Counted from the stretch's first letter, positions 25,287 through 34,234 are shown. The stretch is 64,000 nucleotides of DNA from Rufibacter sp. DG15C (GCF_001577755.1 NZ_CP010776.1:496001-560000); one strand, 5' to 3'. Made by a program: numbers and translations. The notes: generated from the letters alone by a model not told the origin.

Positions 25287-26739
25287 ACGCCTGTTACACG
25301 CAGCACCCGGCTTGCAAAAGCTGGCTTTACGCTGGTCGGGTCCATTACGGCATTACTGGTGGCGAATGCGCCTCACCAAGCCAACGGCTCCAGACCCCGT
25401 CACGCCAGACATGGTTCCGCAACCCTTGGAAGGCTATGCCCACCAGCTCTTTTACACCCCGGGACAAACCATCCAATTCCATCTAAAAGCCCTACAACCC
25501 GGCAACCGGTTGTTGTTGCAATGCAGAACCGCGGCAGAAACCTGGGAGCTTGTCACAGAGTATTCGTTTGGGGAAATAGTACAGCCTGAAACGCTAGAGG
25601 AGGCGCAGCAGGGATGCCATTGGATTGTGGTTTGGGAATACGCGTTGCCGCATGACCAACCCCAAGGCTATTATCGTGCTTTATTGGTAAATGAAGCCTT
25701 GAACCTGTCTTCTGATATCCATTTTATAGTAGGAAGCGCTCAACCCACCAGCCAAGTGGCGGTGTTGGCGCCGGTCACCACCTGGCTCGCCTACAACGCC
25801 TACGGTGGACAGTCCCTCTACCGGAATGCCGTTGCCCCAGCAAATGTGTCGTTGGTTTCAGCGCTTCGGCCTAACACCGCCCTGACCTATAGCAGAAGCA
25901 ACAGCCACCAGCACGACCTACGCATAGAGTCCCATATCTTCTATTGGTTTGCTGAGCACTACCAAGCAGACCTCCTCCCCGATTATTGGCTAGAAGCGCA
26001 TCCAGAAAAACTGGCTTCCTACCAAGTGCTGGTGCTGGCTTACCACGCCGAGTATTTCTCTGAGGCCATGTACCTAACCTTGCAGAAACTTGTCTGGCAA
26101 AAAGGCAAATCCCTACTCTCTTTAGGCGGAAATCAAGTCTACTGGCAAGTGCGCTGGCATCAGAACTTCACGCAGGTGGAGTGTCCTAAAAATGGCTCTT
26201 TTTTCCAAAACAGCCCAAAACGAGGCGGCCTCTGGCGCCATACCTCCACCCCGGAAAGTAAATTATTGGGTGGAAACTTCACCGAGGCCGGAATGGGCAC
26301 CTACGCTCCCTATCAAGTTATAGAAGCAAGTCATTGGCTATTTGAAAACTGCGAGGTGAAAAACGGCGATGTATTTGGCCAGGCAGGAATAGACGGCTTA
26401 CCCATTTGCGGGGATGAAACCGATAAAACTACCTGGAGCAGCCCTGAAAATACAGTGGTCTTGGCCCGTGGCCTTAACAAAACTATAGCTACCTCTGATG
26501 TAGAAGTTTATAAACAAGAGGATAATGCTTGGGATGGCACCGGCGGTGGCGAGATAACTATTACTGAGTTGTCAAAGCAACATGCGGTACTAGCTACTGG
26601 TTCTATTCAAAGCGGCAGCGGTTTGGGTGTAGACAAGGTATTCACGCAAATGATAGGCAATTTTATGCGGCGATACGTCCATAGCGCAATAGATGATACC
26701 ACTTCCGGAACATCTGCAAAGGCACGCGTTTCTGAGTAA
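25273..26739 (+). CDS. N,N-dimethylformamidase beta-subunit-like domain protein
   Basis: A 488-residue protein. Residues 50-160 form a beta-rich domain; residues 165-480 match the C-terminal domain of the dimethylformamidase large subunit, with APVTTWLAYNAYGGQSLY, a YHAEYFSEAMY segment in place of the usual GHDEYW block, and SLGGNQVYWQVRWH. The family includes hydrolases of unknown substrate found in polysaccharide loci. Within residues 306-318 the DNA matches the genome's palindromic repeat, suggesting an in-frame insertion. The 3' end overlaps the convergent glycosyltransferase gene by 77 bp. Function here is unknown; a role in glycan modification is inference from neighbours. Confidence 0.7.
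   Translation: MSLLKRLLHAAPGLQKLALRWSGPLRHYWWRMRLTKPTAPDPVTPDMVPQPLEGYAHQLFYTPGQTIQFHLKALQPGNRLLLQCRTAAETWELVTEYSFGEIVQPETLEEAQQGCHWIVVWEYALPHDQPQGYYRALLVNEALNLSSDIHFIVGSAQPTSQVAVLAPVTTWLAYNAYGGQSLYRNAVAPANVSLVSALRPNTALTYSRSNSHQHDLRIESHIFYWFAEHYQADLLPDYWLEAHPEKLASYQVLVLAYHAEYFSEAMYLTLQKLVWQKGKSLLSLGGNQVYWQVRWHQNFTQVECPKNGSFFQNSPKRGGLWRHTSTPESKLLGGNFTEAGMGTYAPYQVIEASHWLFENCEVKNGDVFGQAGIDGLPICGDETDKTTWSSPENTVVLARGLNKTIATSDVEVYKQEDNAWDGTGGGEITITELSKQHAVLATGSIQSGSGLGVDKVFTQMIGNFMRRYVHSAIDDTTSGTSAKARVSE
26189..26222. repeat. 38-bp palindromic repeat, copy 11 (degenerate, inside a coding sequence)
   Basis: The right arm AAAACAGCCCAAAACG is almost identical to other copies; the left arm is reduced to ATGGCTCTTTTTTCC. 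It is translated in frame as KNGSFFQNSPKRG in the dimethylformamidase-like protein. Confidence 0.5.
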
Positions 26740-27631
26740 GCCACTTTAGTAATCTATACGCAGGCCTCATGCCTCCTTCATCCTCCAACATTTGCAACAG
26801 CGTTAGCGCTTCTGGATAATTTCCTGTGAAATAGGCATGTCGTGCCTCGTATTGAATACGCTTTACCAAAGCTTCTTTCTCCCGCTCATTTTGCACCAAT
26901 ATTTGGGCCTTCTGGATAATCTGAATGGTAGACTGGAGTTGGCGGTCGCCGGGTTTGTAGATTTGGTTGGACAGAGAACTGGCATGCTCCCTGCGTTGGC
27001 AGAGCACTTCGTCTAGGAAATGGTAGTGCCAGTTACGGGCAGAGCGTACCCAAAAATCGAAGTCCTCATAGGCCAGCGTTGTATCATATCCTCCCAGTCC
27101 TTGCAAGACCTGCCGGCGCACCATCATGGTGGGCGGACAGATAAAGTAACGGCCCAGCACATCTGCAAAAACGTCTCCTTGGGCTGGTTTTGGGAATATT
27201 TCGCCTTTGGTATTTCTTCGGTAAAAAAGGCCTAAGGGCTTGGACTGCTCGTCTATCAATTCCGCATCGGTATAGACCACACCCACCTTTTCAGGCAATG
27301 TTTCAAAAGCTGCTACTTGTTTGGCCAGGCGTTCTGGGTGAAGGACATCATCCGTGGCGAAGTCTATGATAAACTCACCTTTGCTCAGGGCAAAGGCTTC
27401 ATTAAAGGAACGGCAGTTGCCTTGGTTCTGAGCATGTTGTATGAACTGAATATGCGGGTGCGCAGCCACATATTCCTGGATGATGGCCACGCTATTATCC
27501 AGGCTCAGATCATCCACTACAATCACCTCCACGCGCGGGTAGGTCTGCGCCAGGACAGAGTCCAGGGCCTCGCGCAAAAAGCGCTCATGATTGTAGCAAA
27601 GGCAAATAATAGAGACCAGCGGCTGTGTCAT
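26663..27631 (-). CDS. Glycosyltransferase family 2
   Basis: A 322-residue GT-A glycosyltransferase. The N-terminus is VSIICLCYNHERFLREALDS, followed by VEVIVVDDLSLDNS and the metal-binding ATDDVLHPER (DxD-type) motif; YEDFDFWVR is near residue 205. It probably builds a surface glycan from nucleotide sugars. The frame extends upstream to 27745, but homology starts at the ATG at 27631. That ATG overlaps the flippase stop (ATGA), and the 3' end overlaps the convergent dimethylformamidase-like gene by 77 bp. Confidence 0.88.
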   Translation of the reverse strand: MTQPLVSIICLCYNHERFLREALDSVLAQTYPRVEVIVVDDLSLDNSVAIIQEYVAAHPHIQFIQHAQNQGNCRSFNEAFALSKGEFIIDFATDDVLHPERLAKQVAAFETLPEKVGVVYTDAELIDEQSKPLGLFYRRNTKGEIFPKPAQGDVFADVLGRYFICPPTMMVRRQVLQGLGGYDTTLAYEDFDFWVRSARNWHYHFLDEVLCQRREHASSLSNQIYKPGDRQLQSTIQIIQKAQILVQNEREKEALVKRIQYEARHAYFTGNYPEALTLLQMLEDEGGMRPAYRLLKWLTQKRVPLQMFRKWYHLLRYGRIAA

Positions 27632-28911
27632 TTCTGGGAATAAAAATACGACCTGAACAGCCATACGTGAAACAGCAGAAACAACCCCCAGTCCAAGGCA
27701 TAGGCCCACAAAAGTCCATGCAAGCCATACAAGGGCAACAACCACAGTACCAGCAACACGTAAATAGCCGGCGACACCAAATGCACGCTCACATACAATT
27801 TCACCTGCGCCCGCACGGTCACCACATAGGACAGAATCCAGGCCACCATCTTCAGGAAATCGCCTAAGAGTTGATATTCAAACAGCGACTGGGCAGGCAA
27901 GAACTCTTCGTTGAAAAACAGCAGAAGCAAAAAGCGTCGCAATAGCCAGACCAAGGTCAGCCCGGCGGCAATCAAGGGAGTCAAGGTGAAGAAGATGGTG
28001 CGCACGTACTTCCGGAGGTCCTTTTCCTCCTGGTGGAGCAGGGCCGCAATTCTGGGATAATACACCATGCCCAGCACCGAGGTATACACCAGCGTGTACG
28101 AATCAGAAACTTTAGCCACGGCCTGCCACATGCCGGTCTCATGCAGAGAAAAATGCCGGATGGCCATCTCACGGACCAGAAACTCAGCCAGCTTGCCGCC
28201 TACTAACATCGCAATGGCCATCATCAGAAACTTCCCCAAATCCTGGAGCGACACTTTTGAGAAATGCCCACGCCAAGCTGGCACCAACTTTTTACTAAGG
28301 ACAACGGCAGTAGCCACCAACCCGGTCACCGCTTGCGCCCCCAGGAAGAATAAGAGTACCAAGGGCAGACTCATCTTACCTACCGTTAGCCAGGTAATGG
28401 CAATGGAAAGCGCGCTGGTGAACAGGCTCAAGCCCACGTACAACTGCAACTTTTGCCTAGCCAGCAGCACCGACAGCCAGAACAACTGCAACAGCAACAA
28501 CAGAAAAAGCCCCAGCCCTGCTACCCAATACCACGGGTGCAAGGAAAGGAACTCGGGTAGGCCGAACCGCTCAAAGAAGAATGATGGGAATAAGAACAAG
28601 CCGCCCAGCACCGCCAAAAACGTAAGCAGATTTAATCCTAGGCCCGTCCAAAAATAAGATTGATAGGCAGGTTCTTCGGGTTGGCCTTTGGCCAGGTACC
28701 GGATCAGGCCTACGTTCACGCCGCTGTTAGGCAGGGTAGTAAGAATGGCGATGAGGCTCTGAAAATGGGCCAGCAACGTGATGCCGCTGGGACCATAGGC
28801 CATGGCAAACAGTTTATTCACTACCAAGGCGCTCACCGCCCGGGCTACCGTAGACAGCCCAGACCACAAAGAACCTCCCAGAAACTGATGAATGAGCTGT
28901 TTGCGAGCCAT
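27628..28911 (-). CDS. Wzx-type oligosaccharide flippase
   Basis: A 427-residue polytopic membrane protein with about 12 hydrophobic segments, of the MATE/oligosaccharide flippase fold (polysaccharide biosynthesis family). The N-terminus LWSGLSTVARAVSALVVNK and regular Gly/Pro-containing helices are typical. It would move lipid-linked glycan repeat units across the inner membrane. It lies in the glycan island upstream of the glycosyltransferase gene, with which it overlaps by 4 nt, and downstream of the aminotransferase gene. Linked-sugar specificity cannot be read from the sequence. Confidence 0.85.
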   Translation of the reverse strand: MARKQLIHQFLGGSLWSGLSTVARAVSALVVNKLFAMAYGPSGITLLAHFQSLIAILTTLPNSGVNVGLIRYLAKGQPEEPAYQSYFWTGLGLNLLTFLAVLGGLFLFPSFFFERFGLPEFLSLHPWYWVAGLGLFLLLLLQLFWLSVLLARQKLQLYVGLSLFTSALSIAITWLTVGKMSLPLVLLFFLGAQAVTGLVATAVVLSKKLVPAWRGHFSKVSLQDLGKFLMMAIAMLVGGKLAEFLVREMAIRHFSLHETGMWQAVAKVSDSYTLVYTSVLGMVYYPRIAALLHQEEKDLRKYVRTIFFTLTPLIAAGLTLVWLLRRFLLLLFFNEEFLPAQSLFEYQLLGDFLKMVAWILSYVVTVRAQVKLYVSVHLVSPAIYVLLVLWLLPLYGLHGLLWAYALDWGLFLLFHVWLFRSYFYSQK

Positions 28912-28943
28912 GGTGCAAACTACGAAGATTGGTGCAGGATTCC

Positions 28944-28981
28944 CGATTTTAGCCTCTTTTCAGGAAATCAGGCCAAAAACG
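28944..28981. repeat. 38-bp palindromic repeat, copy 12
   Basis: Between the aminotransferase stop and the flippase start on the minus strand; the left arm reads CGATTTTAGCC. Confidence 0.8.
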
Positions 28982-29008
28982 ATGAATGATTTTAATGGTG
29001 CGTCAGAT

Positions 29009-30112
29009 TTAGGCGAAGAACTGCTTGACGGCTTTAATGACTAAACTCTGTTCTTGTTCGGTCATGCCCGGAAATAGCGGCAGGCTCAAGCTGGTATTGG
29101 CTAGTTCCTTAGTGATGGGCAAATCACCTGCTTTCAAGTTTAGATGCGCGTAAGACGGCTGCAGATGAGCCGGCACCGGGTAATGAATCAAGGTGGTGAT
29201 TTCTTTCGCCTGAAGGTGTTGTTGCAGGGCATCGCGGCGCGAAGTCCTTACTACAAACAAATGGTATACGTGCCCGCAACCCGCCTGTGTTGCAGGAAGC
29301 ACCAAATCCCCTACTCCCTGTAACTCTTGAAGGTAGATTTTGGCCAAGCGTTGGCGCTCCAAATTCAAGGCGTGCAGATGTTTTAGCTTCACAGAGAGGA
29401 TTGCTGCCTGCAAAGAGTCTAGTCGTGAGTTCACACCTACCACGTCATAATAGTAGCGCTCTGATTGGCCGTAATTGCGGTATTTGCGAAGGGAATCCGC
29501 CACCTCCTCAGATTGAGTGGTTACTCCGCCGGCATCGCCGTAGGCACCCAGGTTTTTGGTTGGATAAAAGCTGAAAGCATTGGCATGCCCGAAGGTTCCT
29601 ACTTTTTGACCACCCACATAGGCGCCGTGAGCCTGAGCACAATCTTCTACCACCAATAGACCGGCTTGGTTGGCTACTTCCATGATGGCTTCCATGTCAC
29701 AGGCTTGGCCATACAAATGCACGGGCAAGATGGCTTTCACATCAGGTGTTATAGCTTTGGCTATCCCAGCAGCGGTGAGGTTGTAGGTTTCTGGGTCGGG
29801 CTCCACAAGCACGGGCGTGGCCCCTACTTGTTGTACGGCGTTGATGGTGGCAATGTAGGTATTGCCGGGCAACAGAACTTTATCCCCTTCGCCAATGCCC
29901 AAGGCTTTTAAGGACAGGACCAATGCATCATATCCATTGCCCACGCCCACCACATGCGGCACGTTTTGGTACTGGGCAAATTCTTCTTCAAAAGCTGTCA
30001 CCGCCGGACCCAGTACAAACCGCTTCTCAGCCAGAGTAAAAGCTACCTTCTCCTGAATGGAAGCTTCTAGTCCCTCGGGGAAGTCCCTCAACTCAAAAAA
30101 CGGAACGTGCAT
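29009..30112 (-). CDS. fdtB: DegT/DnrJ/EryC1/StrS aminotransferase, FdtB-like
   Basis: A 367-residue PLP-dependent sugar aminotransferase. The lysine block is FSFYPTKNLGAYGDAGG, with GNGYDALVLSLKALG at the N-terminal cofactor site and CAQAHGA before the Lys. Adjacent to an FdtA-type ketoisomerase, it is best read as FdtB/QdtB, adding the amino group to dTDP-3-keto-6-deoxyhexose to give a 3-amino-3,6-dideoxy sugar (Fuc3N or Qui3N). Neither an N-acetyltransferase (FdtC) nor RmlA/B is in the window. The gene follows fdtA by 29 nt and is clearly in the same transcript. Confidence 0.82.
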   Translation of the reverse strand: MHVPFFELRDFPEGLEASIQEKVAFTLAEKRFVLGPAVTAFEEEFAQYQNVPHVVGVGNGYDALVLSLKALGIGEGDKVLLPGNTYIATINAVQQVGATPVLVEPDPETYNLTAAGIAKAITPDVKAILPVHLYGQACDMEAIMEVANQAGLLVVEDCAQAHGAYVGGQKVGTFGHANAFSFYPTKNLGAYGDAGGVTTQSEEVADSLRKYRNYGQSERYYYDVVGVNSRLDSLQAAILSVKLKHLHALNLERQRLAKIYLQELQGVGDLVLPATQAGCGHVYHLFVVRTSRRDALQQHLQAKEITTLIHYPVPAHLQPSYAHLNLKAGDLPITKELANTSLSLPLFPGMTEQEQSLVIKAVKQFFA

Positions 30113-30141
30113 ACGTGGTTGAATGAAATCAGAAAAAACGG

Positions 30142-30561
30142 TTATTTGGACGTGGCCTGCTGGTGGATGACGTGCTTAAAGGCGGGGTAATCACGCAGGT
30201 AATCTGCCTCGTCATACACCGTAGAGGCCATGCAGCAGAGAATGGCATCTGGCGTAGGGAACACTTTGATCCAGCAATACGGCGGAATGTACAGTCCCAT
30301 GGTGGGTGCATCCAAGAGAAAGGATTCGGTGCCTTGGGCGGTTTCGGTGTCAATGCGCACGGTGCCCCTCAAAACGGTCATAAGCTCCTGCGTGGTATGA
30401 TGCGCGTGTCCGCCGCGCTCAGAGTTGGGCGTGGTGTTCATGACCCAGAAAACCCGCTTGGCGGTAAACGGCAAGCCCTTCTCATCTTGGGTAGAGATAA
30501 GAACACCTTCTACGTTGTTGATTTGCTTAAAAGAAAGTAAATGCGGCTCCGGGTGGTTCAT
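30142..30561 (-). CDS. fdtA: FdtA/QdtA-type sugar 3,4-ketoisomerase (cupin)
   Basis: A 139-residue cupin that isomerises dTDP-4-keto-6-deoxyglucose to the 3-keto sugar. The RGGHAHHTTQELM active-site block and the YDEADYLRDY C-terminal motif are characteristic of FdtA/QdtA. It feeds the aminotransferase encoded immediately downstream, so this pair makes a 3-amino-3,6-dideoxyhexose for surface glycan. The stereochemistry at C4 (Fuc3N vs Qui3N) cannot be predicted with confidence. No clear -7 box precedes its ATG at 30561. Confidence 0.87.
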   Translation of the reverse strand: MNHPEPHLLSFKQINNVEGVLISTQDEKGLPFTAKRVFWVMNTTPNSERGGHAHHTTQELMTVLRGTVRIDTETAQGTESFLLDAPTMGLYIPPYCWIKVFPTPDAILCCMASTVYDEADYLRDYPAFKHVIHQQATSK

Positions 30562-30629
30562 GTGCCCAAGTTACGGAATGCCCGGCAATTGGTGACAGGC
30601 TTAGGAAAGCTTCTCTTATCTAGTACTTC

Positions 30630-30667
30630 CATTTTTAGCCTGTTTCCTGTAAAACAAGCCAAAAACG
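30630..30667. repeat. 38-bp palindromic repeat, copy 13 (divergent gap)
   Basis: One of the few copies in a divergent intergenic region, between fdtA and yigZ starts, upstream of the yigZ -7 box. Confidence 0.75.
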
Positions 30668-30696
30668 GGCCCTACCTGCAATTCTGTTTTCCTGCG

Positions 30697-30704
30697 TACC
30701 TTTG
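30697..30704 (+). promoter_or_regulatory. -7 promoter element of yigZ (leaderless transcript)
   Basis: TACCTTTG ends only 5 nt before the ATG at 30710, so the predicted transcript starts at or next to the start codon. Confidence 0.5.
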
Positions 30705-30709
30705 CCTGC

Positions 30710-31312
30710 ATGGAGGATAGGTACCGCACCATAGCCGCGCCCGCCGAGGGGTTGTACAAAGAGAAAGGCAGTAAGTTCATTGCCAAGGCTTATGCTGTGT
30801 ACTCAGAGGAAGAGGTCAAAGACGTGCTACAGGCCTTGCGCAAAGAGTATTTTGATGCCCGCCACCATTGCTACGCCTACCTGTTGGGCGCCGACAGAGC
30901 CACCTACCGCGCCAACGATGACGGTGAACCCAACCATTCGGCCGGGGATCCTATTCTGGGGCAGATTAGATCTGCGGGGCTGAGCAATGTGCTGGTGGTG
31001 GTGATTCGGTATTTTGGGGGCACCAAGTTGGGCGTGAGCGGCCTCATCCATGCCTACAAAACCGCCACCGCAGAAGCCTTGTCCCAAGCCGAAGTGATGG
31101 AGCGCCACGAGACTGGTTTACTGACCGTCCAGTTTGGATATGAGCAGATGAACGAGGTTATGAAGCTAGTCAAAGACCATGACTTACCGGTGCGCCAGCA
31201 GGACTTCAACCTGGACTGCCGCCTTACCGTGGAGGCCCGAAAAGGCCTCATCCCCCAACTAATAGAACAATTTGAAAAGCTGGACCTTCTGGTCATGACC
31301 AGTGAACAATAA
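30710..31312 (+). CDS. yigZ: YigZ/IMPACT family protein
   Basis: A 200-residue protein of the UPF0029/IMPACT family. The motifs GSKFIAKAY, DARHHCYAYLLG, DDGEPNHSAGDPIL and VIRYFGGTKLGVSGLIHAY are diagnostic, with a C-terminal DUF1949-like domain. The eukaryotic homologue modulates Gcn2-linked translation control; the bacterial role is unclear, possibly translation-linked. The short leader (see promoter at 30697) makes a leaderless mRNA likely. Confidence 0.92.
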   Translation: MEDRYRTIAAPAEGLYKEKGSKFIAKAYAVYSEEEVKDVLQALRKEYFDARHHCYAYLLGADRATYRANDDGEPNHSAGDPILGQIRSAGLSNVLVVVIRYFGGTKLGVSGLIHAYKTATAEALSQAEVMERHETGLLTVQFGYEQMNEVMKLVKDHDLPVRQQDFNLDCRLTVEARKGLIPQLIEQFEKLDLLVMTSEQ

Positions 31313-31326
31313 AGTAATTGGCAGAC

Positions 31327-31364
31327 CATTTTTGGCGTGTTTCCTAGAAAACAGGTCAAAAATG
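31327..31364. repeat. 38-bp palindromic repeat, copy 14
   Basis: Begins 14 nt after the yigZ stop; arms CATTTTTGGC and GGTCAAAAATG show compensating changes at the ends. The rest of the gap to corA (31365-31578) has no gene, only a TACCTTTT near-box at 31521. Confidence 0.8.
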
Positions 31365-31578
31365 ACTTCTTCTCTTTCATTGAAAAGGAACTGTGCCTTT
31401 ACTTATGCTACGGGCATAAAATCCACCTAATAGTTTCTTCTCAGTATTAACCCTTCGTCATTGGGAGTTACTCAATAGCCAATGAAGAAGGATCAAGCAA
31501 TCATTATTCTTAGATTTCCGTACCTTTTGTCCGCATGCTCATGTAATGGCGTGCCTCACTGCTTAAAGTCCAAACTGC

Positions 31579-32694
31579 ATGACGCCTAGCCCTACCAAGC
31601 AATTCACCAAAAACATTTTAGAGCGAAAAGTTGGCCAAAAGCCGGGCTTCTTGAATGTCGCTGAACACTCGCTTCCGCCAAGGCTGTTTCTGGTGACCTT
31701 TGACGGCGACTTGTATGAGAGCCGTGAATTTGAGGATTATGACAGCCTCATGGCTGCGTTTGTGAGCCAACCCAACGCCCGCCATTGGATAGACGTGCGC
31801 GGCTACCAGAACCTGGAAATGATGGAGCGCATCATGCTAGACTTCCAGATACACCCGCTGCAGATGGAGGATGTGATCAATGACTACCAACGGCCCAAAG
31901 TAGAGGAAGACGGCAACCGCCTGTTCATTATTTCGCGCATGGTCACCTTCACCGAGGAACATGAGATTGACGATGACCAATTCTCCATGTTCACAGGCTC
32001 CAACTATGTACTCACCCTCCAGAGTGATTACGAGGATTGTTTAAACCCTTTAAGAGAACGCATTAGGGCCGGCAAAGGCAGCATTAGAAAGAAATCATCC
32101 ATGTACCTGGCCTATGCCATGCTGGACGTAGTGCTAGATCACTACTTTCCGGCCATGGCCCAACTAGGCGAATACGCCGAAGAGCTGGAGGATTGTCTCT
32201 TTGAAAACCCCAGCAAAAAGCTCTTAAGTGACATTTTAGACCTAAAGCGCCAAGTGGTCAAAATAAGGCGCATCATCTGGCCAGAGCGGGACAAGATCAA
32301 TGAGATTCTGCGCATGGACGAGGCGCAGATACCGCATGACCTCAGAATCTACTTTAAAGACATTTATGACCACGCAGTTCAACTCATAGACTTAGTAGAC
32401 AACTATAGAGAGACCACCAGTAGTTTAACCGACCTGTACCTCTCCAATGTGAGCAACCGCATGAATGAGGTCATGAAGGTATTGACCATCATCTCCACCA
32501 TCTTCATCCCTCTTAGTTTTATTGTGGGCCTGTATGGCATGAACTTCTCCAGGGAACAGCCAGACGGAGACGTTAATCCCTTGAACATGCCTGAGCTGTA
32601 CCATCCCTACGGCTACGTCACTTTGCTGGGCTTTATGGGTTTGGTGGTGATAGGCATGGTGTACTACTTCTACAGAAAAGGCTGGCTCAGCTAG
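31579..32694 (+). CDS. corA: Magnesium/cobalt transporter CorA
   Basis: A 371-residue CorA-family divalent-cation channel. The cytoplasmic N-terminal funnel contains QIHPLQMEDVIN-type blocks; two C-terminal membrane helices flank the selectivity motif YGMNF (about residue 323), followed by the second helix and a short basic end (YRKGWLS). Length and topology match the family. The gene is monocistronic. A palindromic repeat lies upstream after yigZ, but none follows corA before the convergent TolC gene. Confidence 0.94.
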   Translation: MTPSPTKQFTKNILERKVGQKPGFLNVAEHSLPPRLFLVTFDGDLYESREFEDYDSLMAAFVSQPNARHWIDVRGYQNLEMMERIMLDFQIHPLQMEDVINDYQRPKVEEDGNRLFIISRMVTFTEEHEIDDDQFSMFTGSNYVLTLQSDYEDCLNPLRERIRAGKGSIRKKSSMYLAYAMLDVVLDHYFPAMAQLGEYAEELEDCLFENPSKKLLSDILDLKRQVVKIRRIIWPERDKINEILRMDEAQIPHDLRIYFKDIYDHAVQLIDLVDNYRETTSSLTDLYLSNVSNRMNEVMKVLTIISTIFIPLSFIVGLYGMNFSREQPDGDVNPLNMPELYHPYGYVTLLGFMGLVVIGMVYYFYRKGWLS

Positions 32695-32803
32695 AATCGC
32701 AAGAAGGATCAGTCATCTCCCAAAATGGAAAAAACAGCGATTCATAATGTAGAGGCAACTTGTGGGTTAATATAGGATTTTTTCTGCTTTGCGCGTGCCC
32801 GGT

Positions 32804-34234
32804 TTAGTCAGCAGCCCCTAACCGGCCGGCGGCCCATTGCAGGTAGTATTTTGCTTTGCCGTATTTGGTTTTGAGTTCATAGAGCTTCAGCTGCTGGTTC
32901 AGCAGGTTCATCTCGCGCGTATTGACCAGGAACAGGGAGCTTTCGCCGTTCTCAAACCGTTGCTGCTCCCCGCGTTGTAGCAGGCGGCTGTTGGCAATAA
33001 TCTGCTCTTGCAGGTTGATTTGGTCTTCTAGCTGCTGGCGTTCATTGTAGGCGGCCTGCACCAGGTTAAGGCTCTCCCGCCTGGTCTGCTCCAATTCCAT
33101 TTGCGCGGCGTTAATTTTGAGCCGCGTTAGCTGCAGCTTGCCCCGCTCCTGCCGCAGAAACAGGGGTACGCTGAAGCTGGCGCCCAGCTTGTAGTTGTTG
33201 GACAGGTAGCGCTCCTCCAGCCATTGTTCACTTGCCGTACCGCCGGGGCCAATCAGGTTGTATTCCAGGTTCAGCTTGGGCAGTAGTTTGCTTTGGGTAA
33301 ACCGCCGGTCTACCTCCAGTTGCCGGAGCTTTATTTGTAGCTTGGCCACGTCTGGGTGCCGTTCTTTGGCAAGGGTCAGCAGTGCGGCAAGGTCTGTTTC
33401 TGAGAGCGGCTCCAGGTCAGTGCCCAGCAAGGAAGGCACCACTCCTTTTGGCAGTTCCAGGGGTGTATTGTCCTGTCCCCACAGAAAATTAGACACCAGC
33501 AGGGCCGCGTTCTGGCTCTCCATCTGGGCTTGCCTTAGCAGCGCCAGGCGGTTCTGAGCTTCAATCTGCGCTTCTACAGAGTCAATGGCTGCCAGGTCGC
33601 CTTGGCGCACCCTTTCTTGCACGGCCTGTAAACGCACGGTGGCCAACTGCAGACTTTGGGCCAGTAATTGGCTGCGGTGGTAGGCATAGGCCCAGTCCCA
33701 GTAGGTTTTGGCGGCCTCCAGCAGCAGCTTGTTGATGTGTTTGACGCGGTCTGCCTCTGCCAGTTCTTGGGCTTGCTTTGCCTGTTGCAGGGTGGCTCTG
33801 CGCTCATCAATCAACAGGCCCTGCCCGATGGGCACCGAGATGCCTACATATTGGAGTCCCTGGCGGGGAGTGATGTTCTCGCCGTTCACATTGATGCCGC
33901 TATTGCGCTCGTAGCCCGCTTTTACCTCGCCAATCCAGACCGGCACTCTTAAAACATTGTCCCACAGGGTGAAGTAGTTTTTACCGTCCAGTTCCTTCTG
34001 ATAGAACTTAGAAGCCACCACCGGGTCAAAGGCACTTCTGGCAATGCGCAGCTCCTGCCGGGCCTGCTCGGAGAATTGGTTGGCCTGCCTCACTACCGGA
34101 TGATGTACTGCCATCTGGGTCAGCAGATCCTGGATAGTGAAGACCGAGGTGCTGTCACTGGCCAGGCTAAATCTGCTGACCAGGAGCAGCGCCCAGCTAA
34201 GACCCAAGCCAAGGATGTAGGAGCGCCTTCTCAT
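32804..34234 (-). CDS. TolC-family outer membrane efflux protein
   Basis: A 476-residue outer membrane factor. From the ATG at 34234 it has a signal peptide (ILGLGLSWALLLVSRFSLAS) and two long periplasmic coiled-coil repeats (Gln/Ala/Leu-rich, about residues 60-280 and 290-450), the TolC arrangement. It is translationally coupled to the HlyD gene through an ATGA overlap. Together with the ABC protein it would form a trans-envelope type I-like exporter. The frame is open further upstream, but that part lies inside hlyD. Confidence 0.88.
   Translation of the reverse strand: MRRRSYILGLGLSWALLLVSRFSLASDSTSVFTIQDLLTQMAVHHPVVRQANQFSEQARQELRIARSAFDPVVASKFYQKELDGKNYFTLWDNVLRVPVWIGEVKAGYERNSGINVNGENITPRQGLQYVGISVPIGQGLLIDERRATLQQAKQAQELAEADRVKHINKLLLEAAKTYWDWAYAYHRSQLLAQSLQLATVRLQAVQERVRQGDLAAIDSVEAQIEAQNRLALLRQAQMESQNAALLVSNFLWGQDNTPLELPKGVVPSLLGTDLEPLSETDLAALLTLAKERHPDVAKLQIKLRQLEVDRRFTQSKLLPKLNLEYNLIGPGGTASEQWLEERYLSNNYKLGASFSVPLFLRQERGKLQLTRLKINAAQMELEQTRRESLNLVQAAYNERQQLEDQINLQEQIIANSRLLQRGEQQRFENGESSLFLVNTREMNLLNQQLKLYELKTKYGKAKYYLQWAAGRLGAAD

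Noticed and set aside
28067-28657. 196-codon plus-strand frame across the flippase gene.
   Set aside because: Antisense shadow of the flippase; no domain.
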